A DNA stretch of 5,223 nt from an uncultured Collinsella sp. Its GTDB lineage: Bacteria; Actinomycetota; Coriobacteriia; Coriobacteriales; Coriobacteriaceae. Below the pieces are notes generated by a model that had not been told where the DNA came from, did no database searches, and was given only the letters and a program-made list of their open reading frames with translations. The translations under genes were made by a program, and so were the position numbers. Location of the stretch: assembly GCA_900550815.1 (NCBI GenBank), contig URTW01000146.1:1-5223 (forward strand), written 5' to 3'. Positions 4,875 to 5,223 of the stretch are shown here, piece by piece; position 1 is the stretch's first letter; each line of letters starts with the position of its first letter.

Positions 4875-5223
4875 ATGACCACCCCCGACGAAAAGACATT
4901 CGCCACGCTCACCAAGCTGTTCGAGGAGGAGTTTGGCCCCATCGGCGACCGCCAGGTGCTCTACGTGCACGCGCCCGGCCGTTCCGAGATCAGCGGCAAC
5001 CACACCGACCACGAGGGTGGCCACGTTATCGCCGGCTCGCTCGATGTCGCCGTCGACGGCATCGCCGTGGCAACCGATTCCAACAAGGTTCGCGTTGCCG
5101 ACGAGGGCTATCCCACGTTTGAGATCGCGCTCGACACGCTAGACGATCATGCGTCCGAGCAGAGCACGACCACAACCCACCTCCGCGGTATCCAACACGC
5201 GGTCGCCGCCCTTGACGAAGCCA
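4875..5223 (+). CDS. galK: Galactokinase family protein, 3' end beyond the window
   Basis: Galactokinase phosphorylates galactose to galactose 1-phosphate with ATP, the first committed step of the Leloir pathway in the cytoplasm. Only the first 116 residues are present, about 30 percent of a usual 390-430. They contain the galactose-binding signature APGRSEISGNHTDHEGG (33-49), equivalent to GR-N-IGEHTDY-G in classical enzymes. Arg36, His43 and Asp45 of the sugar site are kept, but Asn42 replaces the usual glutamate and His46 the usual tyrosine. I recall this G-N-H-T-D-H form from galactokinase-like proteins of gut Clostridia. The start at 4875 has AGGA five bases upstream. The ATP-binding glycine-rich loop is not yet reached. 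The gene is divergent from a LacI regulator and has two operator-like motifs around its promoter. Another sugar kinase of the same GHMP superfamily remains possible but less likely. Confidence 0.85.
   Translation, partial: MTTPDEKTFATLTKLFEEEFGPIGDRQVLYVHAPGRSEISGNHTDHEGGHVIAGSLDVAVDGIAVATDSNKVRVADEGYPTFEIALDTLDDHASEQSTTTTHLRGIQHAVAALDEA

Noticed and set aside
4547..5024. Two minus-strand frames across the galactokinase upstream region and start
   Set aside because: They overlap the operator array and the galactokinase coding sequence and show no motif or ribosome binding site.

Overview
The window looks like chromosomal DNA of a GC-rich anaerobic actinomycete of the Coriobacteriia, most likely Collinsella or a close relative. 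This is inferred from the gene set (a class II ketose-bisphosphate aldolase, a stand-alone flavodiiron protein, a galactokinase of the G-N-H-T-D-H type), the strong GC bias at third codon positions, and good Shine-Dalgarno sites. No rRNA or tRNA gene is present that would fix the taxonomy.

Layout, left to right. Bases 1-144 hold no supportable gene. A class II fructose/tagatose-bisphosphate aldolase gene lies on the minus strand (145-1002). A 334-base, AT-richer intergenic region separates it from a divergent DeoR-family regulator gene (1337-2140, plus). A strong hairpin follows, between the convergent regulator and flavodiiron genes. The flavodiiron protein gene is on the minus strand (2215-3375). 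Upstream of it on the same strand, after a 129-base gap, is a LacI-family regulator gene (3505-4536, minus, GTG start). A 338-base divergent regulatory region leads to a galactokinase-like gene (4875 to the window edge, plus, cut off after 116 residues).

Two sugar-control modules of the same design stand out: a regulator transcribed divergently from a sugar enzyme. In the first, a phosphosugar-sensing DeoR protein probably controls the neighbouring aldolase; repeats lie on both sides of the intergenic region. In the second, a LacI-type regulator probably controls galactokinase and itself. That region carries three copies of a 13-14 bp motif (core GTTAACGTACTC), two of them identical over 18 bp in opposite orientation. 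One covers the -35 box of a convincing galactokinase promoter and another lies just downstream of its predicted start. This is a strong candidate for a multi-operator, possibly looping, repression switch. Between the modules sits an oxygen/NO-detoxifying flavodiiron gene with its own promoter, flanked by two palindromes.

I see no mobile element, CRISPR array, phage gene or clearly new protein system. The proteins belong to known families; the less described content is in the intergenic control regions.
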